Shown piece after piece: positions 17,120 to 25,841 of a stretch of 58,220 bases of DNA (position 1 is its first letter; every line of letters starts with the position of its first letter). Below the pieces are notes generated by a model, which worked only from the letters and a program-made list of their open reading frames with translations, searched no databases and was not told the origin of the DNA. Source of the DNA: a bacterium (GTDB lineage Bacteria > Joyebacterota > Joyebacteria > Joyebacterales > Joyebacteraceae). The stretch is taken from the NCBI GenBank assembly GCA_025774245.1, contig JALGWI010000017.1:1-58220 (forward strand), written 5' to 3'. The translations under genes and the position numbers were made by a program.

Positions 17120-17809
17120 TGCGGCACTCCCATGCTGGACGGGCTTGCGAGCAAGCACGCCCCAGATGGTGTAGTCGAATGGATTGACCTCAAGGAAGTC
17201 CGCACACCTCTCCTTGTAGTCACTTCTCCGCTCAATCAGAACCGGAAGCTCCCACTCACGGAAGGCCTCGCGAATCCCGAGTTCGTCGAAGAAGTGGTGG
17301 GGCACTCCCGATTCGGACCCCGTGTCCTGCACGAACGTGCCAGGCTCGATCTCTCTCCCCACGCCGAAGGAATCTGCGTGCGTCGATTTGAACGTCGCCA
17401 GGAACCAACCACCGTCAACAAGATGTTGCCGCACGGTCCGCAGTGCCTCGTGAATGTTGGGAAGCACGTTGTGGTGCAGGGCGTCCCAGCTCACAACTCC
17501 GTGAAACAGCACGTCCTCCCAGTGGCAGACTGTCATGTCGGCCACGGCCGTCTCGGCTGTGAGCCCCAGCTGGGCCAGGCGCTCGCGCGCCAGGGCCACT
17601 CCCCGCTCAGCACCGTCGCTCGCGAACACGCTGTGACCGCGCTCAGCCATGGCGGCTGTGTGCCTGCCCGCACCACAGCACAGGTCCCAGATGCGCAGCG
17701 GACGCTCTCCAGACGATCGTTCAAGCAGCGAGACGAACTCCTGAACCGGGCGCTCGGGGAAACGCGCAATGCACCTCCCCTGCGCGAACAGCTCATCCCA
17801 AGTCGGCAT
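17114..17809 (-). CDS. Class I SAM-dependent methyltransferase
   Basis: This 231-residue protein has motif I I-W-D-L-C-C-G-A-G-R-H (about 39-49), V-F-A-S-D-G-A, D-M-T-V-C and W-D-A-L-H-H-N. The C-D/L-C-C-G-A-G-R-H-T form is typical of methyltransferases annotated near tellurite-resistance TehB-like enzymes. The substrate is unknown. Its TGA stop falls in an attC-like core, suggesting a former cassette. Confidence 0.8.
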   Translation of the reverse strand: MPTWDELFAQGRCIARFPERPVQEFVSLLERSSGERPLRIWDLCCGAGRHTAAMAERGHSVFASDGAERGVALARERLAQLGLTAETAVADMTVCHWEDVLFHGVVSWDALHHNVLPNIHEALRTVRQHLVDGGWFLATFKSTHADSFGVGREIEPGTFVQDTGSESGVPHHFFDELGIREAFREWELPVLIERRSDYKERCADFLEVNPFDYTIWGVLARKPVQHGSAAP

Positions 17810-17846
17810 CTCGATTGCGCTCCCCTACTGAGTTCATCGTGTCGCA

Positions 17847-17885
17847 GCCTGACGAACCACGTATCGCCCGCGAGCATCACTGGCC
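17847..17885 (-). repeat. attC arm remnant
   Basis: GCCTGAC followed by GAACCACGTATCGCCCGCGAGC matches the left arm of the array's attC sites. No matching right arm is found before the next gene ends at 17962, so the site is truncated. Confidence 0.5.
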
Positions 17886-17961
17886 CCTGTTGCTCCGCGC
17901 GTCCCAGGCTCGTCTGTCCGCTCCCTTCGCCCAGACGTCGGAACTCGGAGCGCGTGCCACC

Positions 17962-19128
17962 CTACTGCGGTTGAAACTCCGGCACCAGCAACTCCAGAGT
18001 GGGCGTCAGTAGCTCGCTTTCGTCACCCCCCATGCTGCTCATCATGCCTACCACGGTCAGCTGGTGAGCAGGCAGGTGGTAGACGAAGGACTCGAATCCG
18101 CCCGTGCTGCCTGCGTGTCCGAGCATCTCGATGTTGCCCGGTAGCAGGAACCTCATGATGCCAAGGCCGTAGCCGGCCGGGTATCTCGCCCCGCTGGCAC
18201 CTTCCGGCACTTCTACGAATTCCAGCATCTGATCCAGAGTCGAGGTGTTCTGGAAGAGCTCACCAGCCAGGACCGCGTTGAGGAAGCGGGCGAGATCCGC
18301 CGTCGTCGTGATCAGCGCGTGCCCACCCGCGGCACCTGCCATGGACGAGTCGATGCTGGTGAAGTCGATCAGCTCGCCTTCCATGTCGATGTAGCCGTGT
18401 GCGTGGTTGTCCGAGATGGTCAGGTCGCCGGGTTCGGGAAGTCGCGTGCTCTCCAGGTTCAGAGGCCTGAGGATGCGCTCGCGCACCTCTTGCCGCCACG
18501 AGTTCCCGGTCGCTTGCTCGATCACCAGGCTGAGCAGGCTGTAGTCCGTGTTCGAATACATCCAGCCTTCCCCGGGCGGGAAGTAGGGCTCCTGCGCCGC
18601 CGCGACATCAAGGTACTCGTGAACGTCCCAGACTCTTGTGGGATCGGAGGCGATCTGACCCATCATCGTCTCGGTGAGCCATTCGGGAATCCCGCTCGTG
18701 TGGTTCAGCAGCATACGCAGCGTGATCCTGTCGCTGTCGGGGAATCCCGAGGTGACGCTCTCAGGCAACACCCCTGTCATCGGATCGTCGAGCGAGAACC
18801 GTCCTTCTTCCGCCAGCTGCAGAACCACCACGGCGACGAAGGGCTTCAGGATGCTGCCCGCACGGAACTCCTCATCGGGTCTCATGGCATCAGCCGATTC
18901 AACATCGCTCACACCAGCGGCCCCAGCCCAGAGGCCGATCTCGGGACCGCTGACGTACAGCAGCGCGCCGGGGAATCTGTTGCCGGGACTCGCCACTGCA
19001 CCCTGAAGTGCCGTCTGCAGCTTGGCGGCGAGTTGTCTGTCAGGTCCTTTCTCGGGTGGGGCACTGCAGGCCGTCAGGCCGAGCATGAGGACGGACATGA
19101 TCGAGTAGCTGAAGGTGCTGGCTCTCAC
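17962..19128 (-). CDS. Serine hydrolase lipoprotein (beta-lactamase family)
   Basis: This 388-residue protein starts at GTG 19128 behind AGGTGG. A lipoprotein signal ends L-T-A-C21. S92-I-L-K95 is the SxxK nucleophile motif, Y-S-N-T-D-Y the second motif, and H-A-G-S-T-G-G the third, so all three catalytic elements of PF00144 are present. It may be an esterase, peptidase or penicillin-binding-like enzyme on the membrane surface. It is one of three such genes here (1, 17,962 and 52,343); unlike the first it is intact. Confidence 0.9.
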   Translation of the reverse strand: MRASTFSYSIMSVLMLGLTACSAPPEKGPDRQLAAKLQTALQGAVASPGNRFPGALLYVSGPEIGLWAGAAGVSDVESADAMRPDEEFRAGSILKPFVAVVVLQLAEEGRFSLDDPMTGVLPESVTSGFPDSDRITLRMLLNHTSGIPEWLTETMMGQIASDPTRVWDVHEYLDVAAAQEPYFPPGEGWMYSNTDYSLLSLVIEQATGNSWRQEVRERILRPLNLESTRLPEPGDLTISDNHAHGYIDMEGELIDFTSIDSSMAGAAGGHALITTTADLARFLNAVLAGELFQNTSTLDQMLEFVEVPEGASGARYPAGYGLGIMRFLLPGNIEMLGHAGSTGGFESFVYHLPAHQLTVVGMMSSMGGDESELLTPTLELLVPEFQPQ

Positions 19129-19196
19129 GGCGGTTCCACCTTTCGATGAGGACCCGGGCCGAGGGACGGCCACTGCGGCATCCCCTCACAGGTCGG

Positions 19197-19796
19197 TTAG
19201 TCGATCACCTCGAGCCAGAGTTCCATCGGAGGGTTCGGCAGCACGATCTCTTCGTAAGGAAGACCGAGTTCCTCTGAGATATGGAGACGCAGGGCGTCCG
19301 CGTCGATGGCCAGGCTGCTGAACGGATCCTGGCTCGGGAACTCCGGCGCCCGCTCCATCCCCAGCTCGGCGATGTCTATCTCCCGCTCGGTCAGCCGTCG
19401 GTCCGTTGCGAACACGCGCCACGTCGCCCGATAATCAGGATCCGCTCCCGGGAACCCCTGCCCGGCGCGGCCATCGGTCGCGTAGAACCCGTGGCCGTGC
19501 TTCACACCGGATCCCACGAGCGCTCTGCTCGGATAGAGCTCGACCCGGTTCACGACCGCGCCGTGCTCCCGGTGCAGGTCGAGGAGCGCTTTGGCGATCG
19601 TCTGCGCGTGCTCTTCGAAGTTCGAAGAGTCGGACACGATGTGCCACGCGCGCGCAGTTCGACCGGTCGACGTCGGCAGCGACTCGTCGTCCACTACCTG
19701 ATACGGCTTCGCGAGGCTCGTGTCGATCTCGGTGCCCGTGCACGAGACGCAGAGAACTGCGAGGAGTCCCAGGAGAGGCAAGCAGGTCGCCTTCAC
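19197..19796 (-). CDS. Hypothetical lipoprotein, 199 residues
   Basis: A lipoprotein signal (L-A-V-L-C-V-S-C-T) is followed by a compact alpha/beta domain with W-H-I-V, A-Q-T-I-A-K-A-L-L-D-L-H and V-V-N-R-V-E-L-Y-P. The tail is acidic and helical. I do not recognise a family. Probably a surface or periplasmic lipoprotein. Confidence 0.65.
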   Translation of the reverse strand: MKATCLPLLGLLAVLCVSCTGTEIDTSLAKPYQVVDDESLPTSTGRTARAWHIVSDSSNFEEHAQTIAKALLDLHREHGAVVNRVELYPSRALVGSGVKHGHGFYATDGRAGQGFPGADPDYRATWRVFATDRRLTEREIDIAELGMERAPEFPSQDPFSSLAIDADALRLHISEELGLPYEEIVLPNPPMELWLEVID

Positions 19797-19805
19797 GTTC
19801 CCTCC

Positions 19806-20564
19806 TCAGGAGGCCCGATGGGATCGCGCCCACCGTGTTCTCAGAACGACGGTGCTTGCGATTCGATCGTGCGCGAGTCTGCGGTTCGCGTCCCGCCAGA
19901 AGTCGAAGACACCCAGCCCGAAGGTCCCGAGGCTCGCCATGTAGCCTCCGAAGCGCTCGAAGCTCTCCCACCACGTGAGTGGACGGCCGTCGAGCCTCCG
20001 CACTCGCATCCCCAGGAGCCACTTCCCGATCGTCGCAGATCTCCTGCGCGCCGTGAAGAAGGTGAAGTAGAGCGCGGCCAGGCCGAAGAGCGCAGCCGAG
20101 CGGAGTCCCCTCGGAACGAGGCGCTCCGCCTCGATGAGAATGTGCCCCGGTCCTCGAGAGCTTGATTCTGCGGCAGGCGACAGCGAGATGTCGATCGAGT
20201 AGTCGGAGAGGATCTCCCCCGCGCGCTCCAGATCCGATTCCTCGACCGCCAGGGCGACAGAGGGCGGAAGTCCCGGCGCCTTGATTCGAACCAGCACGGG
20301 GGCAAGCGCTCCCATGCTCTGCGCGAGTTGGATCTCATCCTGCGCGCGCCCGTCGAAGAGCGCCACCGTGGCGCGGAGGGCGGCAGGGTCGGTGAACCAA
20401 AGCGACAGGGCCGCGGCCGCGACTGCGATGGCCGCGGACGGAAGGAACAGGAGCACGCAGTCGATGGCGAAGGCCACGAGCCGCCTCACCGGCGACGCGA
20501 GCGGCAGGCCCTGGACGTCCGGATCCAGCTCGAGGGGTGAGCCGCTGACTGCACGAGGGGTCAT
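19806..20564 (-). CDS. RDD family membrane protein
   Basis: This 252-residue protein begins with R-R-L-V-A-F-A-I-D (helix 1 with R and D), has a hydrophilic insert of about 90 residues after helix 2, then two helices flanking T-I-G-K-W-L-L-G-M-R-V-R-R-L-D-G, the conserved RDD loop. The large insert is unusual for the family. Substrate unknown. Confidence 0.85.
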   Translation of the reverse strand: MTPRAVSGSPLELDPDVQGLPLASPVRRLVAFAIDCVLLFLPSAAIAVAAAALSLWFTDPAALRATVALFDGRAQDEIQLAQSMGALAPVLVRIKAPGLPPSVALAVEESDLERAGEILSDYSIDISLSPAAESSSRGPGHILIEAERLVPRGLRSAALFGLAALYFTFFTARRRSATIGKWLLGMRVRRLDGRPLTWWESFERFGGYMASLGTFGLGVFDFWRDANRRLAHDRIASTVVLRTRWARSHRAS

Positions 20565-20637
20565 TGTTCCGTGCCCCTTGGAACGAGAGGTGTTTTGTCG
20601 AGGCGCGTCAGCCCCGCTGCCGGCAGACTACTCGTGT

Positions 20638-20889
20638 TCACTTCTCGAAGCGGAATCGGAGCTCGTGCTTCGACACGGCCAAAACAGTCACGCGGCCTCC
20701 GAGCATCGGAAACTCGCGCTGGCTCTTCTGGAAGTAAATGTTGTACGCGGCCGAGTTGTGCACCTCGGTCCACTCCGCCACGACCGAGAACACACCGGAG
20801 CTGACTTCGCCCGCGAACATGATGCGGCGTCTTGCAAACCATCCGGTACCAACCGTGACTCTCTCGCCGAGCTTCAGTGTGTGTTCCAT
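20638..20889 (-). CDS. Hypothetical protein, 83 residues
   Basis: It starts M-E-H-T-L-K-L-G-E-R-V. It is a compact, beta-rich soluble protein with no signal peptide and a basic tail (K-H-E-L-R-F-R-F-E-K). I recognise no family. Confidence 0.5.
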   Translation of the reverse strand: MEHTLKLGERVTVGTGWFARRRIMFAGEVSSGVFSVVAEWTEVHNSAAYNIYFQKSQREFPMLGGRVTVLAVSKHELRFRFEK

Positions 20890-21155
20890 AGAGTCGGACC
20901 CTCCTCGACCGCCCTGCCCCTCACTACACCCGGGCGGCGGGGACATTCGCCGCGATCCGTAGAACGCACTGTCCGGCCACGGATCCAGTGCCGAACGTAT
21001 CGTGCGCGCGCGTCGCGCGTCAAGACCGGCGCGGCGGGTTCACAAGCATCCGGCGTCAAGGCCGGCTCGTCAAGCCCGAACGCCGGTCGAATGCTGGAGG
21101 AAGCTCGCCGACCCTCCGAGTCCCATGCGGCGGGGGGCGCAGCCGGGAGGAGCAA
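20890..21155. other. Non-coding gap with weak attC-like segments
   Basis: No gene is seen. Two short tracts near 21018-21060 resemble the middle of attC sites (GCGTCAAGACCGGCGCGG and GCGTCAAGGCCGGC), but core boxes are not convincing. Confidence 0.3.
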
Positions 21156-21977
21156 CTAGGCCGCACGCGCCACCGACGAGCCGTCGAGCTCGATCACGGC
21201 CTGCACAACCGGATGCCCGTAAGTCGCCCTGGCCGTGAGTACAGCTACGTTCGGTCTGGGTGAGTACTGCCCGGGGCTGTGGGTGTGCCCGCAGAGGACG
21301 AGGAACCTCGTCTCGCTGTGTGTCTCGGCGCATCGGAGGATCGCGCTTCCGACTGCGTCGCACGAGAACCAGGGCAGCCAGTCGGGCGACGAGATCTCGC
21401 CCTCGTGCCACGTCGCGCCCTCGAACGGCGGGGCGTGTGTCACGACAACCACGTGCGCGTGGCGCTCGGCCGCATCTTCCAGCTTAGGACCCAGCCGGGC
21501 GGCCGCATGATCGCCGAGACGGTTCAGTCGCTGCACGAGTTCGGCTCGCGGGTGGCCGGTCAGCTCCTCGATCAGATAGAAGTCGTTCAGCTCGACCGGC
21601 GTCCCCAGGGGGTCGCCCAACCTGCCGTCCGCCCAGCCGTCGTCACCAACGACGGCCACGTTGGCGGCAAGCGGCTCGGGATCCGCGCTCGTCAGCCAGG
21701 CGAGCCGATCGCTCGACCGAGCCATGGAGGCTACCTCCGCGACCACACCTCGAATCGAGCCACGGTAGAAGTCGTGGTTTCCCAGAACGAAGTACATCGG
21801 TACCTGAATCTCACGCGCGAGCTCCTGCAGATAGCCGACGATCGAGGTTGCCTCGCCAACGTCACCCGAGAGCAGCCAAGCGTCGACCGGGTGAACCGAC
21901 AGAGACTCGAGGAACCGTCCCCGACTCGCATCGTCAAGGAAGTTCAGATGAATGTCCGAGAGCCATCCGAGCTTCAC
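21156..21977 (-). CDS. Metallophosphoesterase
   Basis: All calcineurin-like phosphoesterase motifs are present: S-D-I-H (residues 7-10), G-D-V-G, G-N-H-D-F-Y, T-H-A-P-P and G-H-T-H. The 273-residue enzyme binds two metal ions and hydrolyses a phosphoester; the substrate is not predictable. The start is GTG 21977, overlapping the TGA of the upstream peptidase-like gene (GTGA), so translation is coupled. Confidence 0.9.
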   Translation of the reverse strand: MKLGWLSDIHLNFLDDASRGRFLESLSVHPVDAWLLSGDVGEATSIVGYLQELAREIQVPMYFVLGNHDFYRGSIRGVVAEVASMARSSDRLAWLTSADPEPLAANVAVVGDDGWADGRLGDPLGTPVELNDFYLIEELTGHPRAELVQRLNRLGDHAAARLGPKLEDAAERHAHVVVVTHAPPFEGATWHEGEISSPDWLPWFSCDAVGSAILRCAETHSETRFLVLCGHTHSPGQYSPRPNVAVLTARATYGHPVVQAVIELDGSSVARAA

Positions 21978-22855
21978 GTCGCCTCCCCGGGAGGGCTGGG
22001 CAATCGCGCGTCACGGCCTTCCGCCTCGCCCCCCAGCGACTTCAGGAACTCCGCCCACTCCTCGTCGAGGGTACGCCCGTAGCGCTGCTCGAAGGCCGGG
22101 CCGAAGCGCTCGCCGGTGAGGACATCGCGCACCAAACCCCTGAACGCTTCCTCTCGCCCCACCGACAGGTACTCGACGAACATCAGGGACTGCGCGTGGA
22201 GCATGTGGCCGTCGATCCCGTAGTCCGAAGGTCCCTTCGGAACCGGGAATCTCCCGGTGGAATCGAGTTCGAGACGAGGACCATAGAGGAGCGCGCTCAG
22301 TGCGCGATCTCGCGAGACCACCTCCAGACCGGTCCCGGACACCCAGTCTGCGAGCCCCTCCAGGAACCACCCCGGCAAGAACCTCACTCGGTGCAGCCAC
22401 CCCACCTGCTGACCGACGTGGAGGTGTGTCAGCTCGTGCGCGAGCGTCTGCTCGTGCGTGTCCCGCCCGTGGAACGAGAACGCCTTGGGGGACACCCAGA
22501 TGTCCCTCGAGAACGCCAGTCCTCTGACGGGCGTGCTCCGGTGGTGGCCGGCGTGCGCAGCGAAGCTCTCGTGCGTGTTGCAGAGGTAGACCCTGAAGTC
22601 CGATCGAAACGGCATCGAGAGAGTGCTCTCTACCCTCGCTACCGCGCGCGGAAGAGCATCGGCCAGGCGGGACGCGATCTCCTCTGCGCCGGTCTCATAG
22701 TAGATGCGCGAGTCGGCTTCGTGCCGGGTGAATCCCGGCGCGATTCGCAGGGCGCACCGCGCGCGAGGGTTCGACAGGAAGAGCGCCACCCCCGCCAGGG
22801 CAAGCGCCGCGATGACGATGGAGACGACCGTCCTCCGAACGGCTCGACGCCTCAC
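21974..22855 (-). CDS. Membrane-anchored gluzincin-like peptidase
   Basis: This 293-residue protein starts at GTG 22855 with GGAGTG upstream. One N-terminal membrane helix (about 8-27) anchors it outside the cytoplasm. L-A-H-E-L-T-H-L-H (HExxH 140-144) followed 22 residues on by F-L-E-G-L-A-D (E166) is the gluzincin zinc site (peptidase MA-like). It overlaps the metallophosphoesterase by 4 nt, suggesting a two-gene unit. The target is unknown. Confidence 0.75.
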   Translation of the reverse strand: MRRRAVRRTVVSIVIAALALAGVALFLSNPRARCALRIAPGFTRHEADSRIYYETGAEEIASRLADALPRAVARVESTLSMPFRSDFRVYLCNTHESFAAHAGHHRSTPVRGLAFSRDIWVSPKAFSFHGRDTHEQTLAHELTHLHVGQQVGWLHRVRFLPGWFLEGLADWVSGTGLEVVSRDRALSALLYGPRLELDSTGRFPVPKGPSDYGIDGHMLHAQSLMFVEYLSVGREEAFRGLVRDVLTGERFGPAFEQRYGRTLDEEWAEFLKSLGGEAEGRDARLPSPPGEAT

Positions 22856-22926
22856 GAAGTCACTCCTTGTGTTCCGCGCCCGCCAGCGAATCGACCTACT
22901 CAGGATGGAGGGTCCCGGGTCCTTCC

Positions 22927-23109
22927 CTACGCCTTCTCCGTCCGCCGTCCCCAGCGCGCCGCGCGGAAGAGAAGCAGCACGGCCGTCAAGAGCATGAATG
23001 CGTTGCCGATGCCGGAATAGGTCTCGCCCGCGCTCCCGTTCATGTTGACGAGAGCGAAACCGTACGTCACCACGCCCAGACCGAAGAGAACGTAGCACAC
23101 GTAGATCAT
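22927..23109 (-). CDS. Small two-helix membrane protein, 60 residues
   Basis: ATG 23109 follows GGAGGGACTGCC. Two hydrophobic helices (Y-V-L-F-G-L-G-V-V-T-Y and A-F-M-L-L-T-A-V-L-L-L-F) flank a short loop N-M-N-G-S-A-G-E-T-Y-S-G, and the tail is basic. I do not recognise it. Confidence 0.65.
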   Translation of the reverse strand: MIYVCYVLFGLGVVTYGFALVNMNGSAGETYSGIGNAFMLLTAVLLLFRAARWGRRTEKA

Positions 23110-23173
23110 GGCAGTCCCTCCTGTGTTCGTCCCGCCTCGCTCGGTTGCCCATCGGGAGACGCGACGGCGATGC

Positions 23174-23269
23174 TCACTCAGGGCTGGCCGGGTCGCCTGC
23201 CTGCCAGTCCGCGTCGCCCACCCGGACCAGGTCCATCTCGAAGAGGCGCACGGGGTCGGTGGCGGGCAT
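23174..23269 (-). CDS. Short ORF, 31 residues
   Basis: This frame starts ATG 23269 with a G-rich tract upstream and encodes an acidic peptide (D-P-V-R-L-F-E-M-D-L-V-R-V-G-D-A-D-W). It may be a real microprotein or the remnant of a longer gene; a chance frame cannot be excluded. Confidence 0.25.
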   Translation of the reverse strand: MPATDPVRLFEMDLVRVGDADWQAGDPASPE

Positions 23270-23346
23270 GGTTCGCCCCCCCCTCGCGCCAAGTGCTGTC
23301 AACGAGCCGTTCCCGGCCGCGCTCGGTGACGCGGCACGCGCCCGAC

Positions 23347-23574
23347 CTACCGGAGCTTCGACACCGCCGAGATGAGCGCGACCCCCACCGCGGTCCCTCC
23401 CCCCAGTATCGGGAAGAACCCCTTCGCACTCGGACAACGCTGCATCAAGAACACCATCGCGATGATCGAGATTCCCCAGATGCCCACGTTGACCATGGCG
23501 AGCGTCCGCGCGCTGCGTGGCGATCCGTTGCGACTACCAGTCTCTTCTGCCAATTCGGGCTCCTTTCCCACCAC
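23347..23574 (-). CDS. Small two-helix membrane protein, W-G-I-S-I-I type
   Basis: This 75-residue protein has a hydrophilic N-terminus, then I-W-G-I-S-I-I-A-M-V-F-L-M and I-L-G-G-G-T-A-V-G-V-A-L-I-S. The pattern Trp-Gly in helix 1 and a Gly-Gly-Gly start of helix 2 recurs in the 69-residue protein at 37,344, so the two are probably distant paralogues. Function unknown. Confidence 0.6.
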   Translation of the reverse strand: MVGKEPELAEETGSRNGSPRSARTLAMVNVGIWGISIIAMVFLMQRCPSAKGFFPILGGGTAVGVALISAVSKLR

Positions 23575-23638
23575 CTATGGGCGCTGACCAAGGCACCCCG
23601 CTGGCTGCAGCGAGTGTCAGCATCCCGTTCCGCGGGTT

Positions 23639-24436
23639 TCACTCCGCGCCGTACTGCGCGCTCATTTCGATCACGTACCGGACGAACTTCAGGGTGCTCT
23701 CGAACTCCTTCGGGTCTACCGGCTGCCTGATCTTCAGAGACGGGTTCGGACGCCCGTCCCAGGTTCGATCGATCAACCCCGCCCAGGACGGGTCCATCAC
23801 GGTCTTCGCCCATTCGGCCCCGGCACGTTTGGAGTCGATGCACCCGACATGCAGGTCGTGCAGCATGCGGCAGTAGCTCAGAACGATGAACGACTGGTAG
23901 AATCGGTTCCTGAAGCGTTCCGGCTCAGCGAGAACCTCCTGACCCCAGTCGCACATGGTCTCCGAGATCTCCTGCCGCAGCACCTCGACTGGCACCGGAT
24001 CGACGAGCGTTTCGGGGCTCGGTCCCGCCAGAGCGATGCCGTCCTCATGCACGATCCAACGCACGACGGCCGTGTTGCAGTGTTCCGACAGGATGAGGAA
24101 CCGGTCCCCGTGCTCCAGGTACCAGAGCAACTTGCCCCGCTGATCGCAGGTCCGAAGGACGTCCTTCGGGAAGTAGGATCCCTCCAGGTGCTGCGCCCAC
24201 GGGCAGTCAAGATCGTAGATGCGGTCGTGCACGCGATTCAGGGACTCGATCTGCTCCTCGGAGAGTTCGTCCTCCACTGCGACGATGAAGTCGACGTCGC
24301 TGTCCTTGTCGAATCCGCCCGTCGCGAACGAGCCCTGCAGATAGGCCGCGAGGAATGTGTCGCCCAGGACGCCCTGAATGCCGGCTACCAGCTGACGAAG
24401 GACTGCGTTCAGTTCCGGGTAGGGTGTCGGGGGCAT
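23639..24436 (-). CDS. Nucleotidyltransferase (DUF4111/AadA-like)
   Basis: This 265-residue protein has the pol-beta-fold nucleotidyltransferase signature G35-S-F with D47-V-D49 (G-S-F-A-T-G-G-F-D-K-D-S-D-V-D-F). A C-terminal helical domain follows, as in aminoglycoside adenylyltransferases. It transfers a nucleotide to an acceptor, but resistance activity is not shown by sequence. The ATG at 24436 is chosen over an upstream ATG because the family starts close to this point. The gene converges with nothing and stands alone. Confidence 0.75.
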   Translation of the reverse strand: MPPTPYPELNAVLRQLVAGIQGVLGDTFLAAYLQGSFATGGFDKDSDVDFIVAVEDELSEEQIESLNRVHDRIYDLDCPWAQHLEGSYFPKDVLRTCDQRGKLLWYLEHGDRFLILSEHCNTAVVRWIVHEDGIALAGPSPETLVDPVPVEVLRQEISETMCDWGQEVLAEPERFRNRFYQSFIVLSYCRMLHDLHVGCIDSKRAGAEWAKTVMDPSWAGLIDRTWDGRPNPSLKIRQPVDPKEFESTLKFVRYVIEMSAQYGAE

Positions 24437-24586
24437 GAGGCTGGTCCTTCGTATCAGCGCATCCGGGCCAGCCGCCGGCCGACCCACGTCTGGCGTTTCC
24501 AGGGAACAATCCCGACCCTCGCAGCCTCCAATCCCGTGAGAGCCCGCGGCTGATGCGCAGCCGGAACCAGCATCAAGGAGGCCCCA

Positions 24587-24991
24587 ATGAGCGCAAGGAA
24601 GCTGTCGTTTGCCGTTCTCGTCATCCTCGCGGCGATCCTGTCGCCGATCTGCCTGACCAGCACAAATGCGGGAGCGCAGGGGACTACTCTCGAGATCGAG
24701 ATCACCATCTCACCGAGGACACTCAGTCTCGGCTCCCTGTCTGGCAGCAACACCGGCGTCACCGTACATGCGGACGTTCCCCTGAGCGAGGTAGACACCA
24801 CCACGCTGGAACTCGAGGGGATCCCGGTCGTGTATGCGAAGTCAGATAACCACGGAGATCTGGTGGCGAAGTTCGACCGGGACGACGTCTGCGCCGTCGT
24901 CGCTCCTCCCTCAGCCACTCTGACCCTGATTGGCTGCAAGCTGGACGGGACCCCGATCGCCGGATCGGACACGATCTCCGTCGTCGAGTAA
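24587..24991 (+). CDS. Secreted hypothetical protein (plus strand)
   Basis: This is the only plus-strand gene in the left half. AAGGAGG lies 5 nt before the ATG. A signal peptide (about 1-30, ending near N-A-G-A-Q) precedes a beta-rich 100-residue domain with L-S-L-G-S-L-S-G-S-N and a last strand T-P-I-A-G-S-D-T-I-S-V-V-E. The G-S-D-T-I-x-V ending resembles short beta-sandwich units in secreted proteins. It converges with the VOC gene, with 3 nt between stops. Confidence 0.7.
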   Translation: MSARKLSFAVLVILAAILSPICLTSTNAGAQGTTLEIEITISPRTLSLGSLSGSNTGVTVHADVPLSEVDTTTLELEGIPVVYAKSDNHGDLVAKFDRDDVCAVVAPPSATLTLIGCKLDGTPIAGSDTISVVE

Positions 24992-24994
24992 CTC

Positions 24995-25399
24995 CTACGG
25001 AGCCGTCCCCTTTCCTGCAGACTCAGTGTCCGTCCGAGATCGCTCCGCCACGTCGATGCGCATCGGCCGCGATCTCGGACGTCGCTTCTTCGAGAACTCC
25101 AGGTACTCCACCGGGGCGCCGTCACACACCACGAATGCCACGGTCACGCCCTCCGAGGGGCTGTTCGGTTCTATGAGGATCTCGTGGCCTTCCAGCGCGG
25201 CCGCAAGATCGTCCACCTCGAACGCGACGTGGGCCACCGACTTCACAAGATCGGGAAGCGGGCAGTCGGCCTCGAAGCGCATCCACTGGATGCCGAACGG
25301 GTTGCTCTCGTGGTCCGTGCAGAACGCCTTGTACTCCTCGAGATACGTCTCGCCCGGCCTCGGCGTCGTCGTCGGAATCCCCACGTGGTGGTATCTCAT
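24995..25399 (-). CDS. VOC family (glyoxalase-fold) protein
   Basis: This 134-residue protein begins Y-H-H-V-G-I-P and has V-A-H-V-A-F-E-V-D-D-L and V-E-Y-L-E-F, the metal-ligand positions of the vicinal oxygen chelate fold (His, His, Glu). Such proteins are dioxygenases, isomerases or resistance proteins. Here it appears as one complete VOC unit. The start at 25399 fits the fold; an upstream ATG adds ten residues. Confidence 0.8.
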   Translation of the reverse strand: MRYHHVGIPTTTPRPGETYLEEYKAFCTDHESNPFGIQWMRFEADCPLPDLVKSVAHVAFEVDDLAAALEGHEILIEPNSPSEGVTVAFVVCDGAPVEYLEFSKKRRPRSRPMRIDVAERSRTDTESAGKGTAP

Positions 25400-25446
25400 C
25401 GGCACGGGCCTCTCCCCGATCGAACGCACACGCGCTTCAGGCGCCG

Positions 25447-25785
25447 CTACTCGCGGAACCGCGTCAGCTTACAGCGAACACCGGCCTCCTCGCACTGCAC
25501 CTTCGCCGCGTCGAGCGCGCGGCGCTCCTGGAGAGACATCACCTTCACCACGCGGCGAAGGTTCGGTTCGAGACACGGATGCCGCACCGTGCGTGACCTG
25601 TAGCGGTTGCGCACGAAAAACTCGCGGAGCCACTGGACGAACTCCCGATCGCTGTCACTGAGAACCGCTCCGAAAGCGCAGGGGTGCTCGCGCGCCGCCC
25701 TGCGCCGGAGCCGTGCCATCACACGCTGGCGATCGCGAATGCGGCGTTCGCGACTTTGCTCGCCGCCGTCTGCCGGACGCGACAT
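25447..25785 (-). CDS. Arg-rich hypothetical protein, 112 residues
   Basis: I do not recognise this protein. It is strongly basic (R-R-I-R-D-R-Q-R-V-M-A-R-L-R-R-R-A-A-R) and helical at the N-terminus, then has S-D-S-D-R-E-F-V-Q-W-L-R-E-F-F. Nucleic-acid binding is possible. Its ribosome site is folded into a hairpin (see 25794-25841). Confidence 0.5.
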   Translation of the reverse strand: MSRPADGGEQSRERRIRDRQRVMARLRRRAAREHPCAFGAVLSDSDREFVQWLREFFVRNRYRSRTVRHPCLEPNLRRVVKVMSLQERRALDAAKVQCEEAGVRCKLTRFRE

Positions 25786-25793
25786 ATCTCCAA

Positions 25794-25841
25794 CCTCCGT
25801 CCGGCCTGCGGGCCTATTCCCGCAGGCTCGTCAGACGGAGG
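25794..25841 (-). promoter_or_regulatory. Hairpin that hides the ribosome-binding site
   Basis: On the minus strand CCTCCGTC (25841-25834) pairs with GACGGAGG (25801-25794), and inside this GCCTGCGGG pairs with CCCGCAGGC around an AATAGG loop. GGAGG in the last arm is the Shine-Dalgarno sequence, 8 nt before the ATG of the gene ending at 25447. The fold would block initiation unless opened. Confidence 0.6.
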
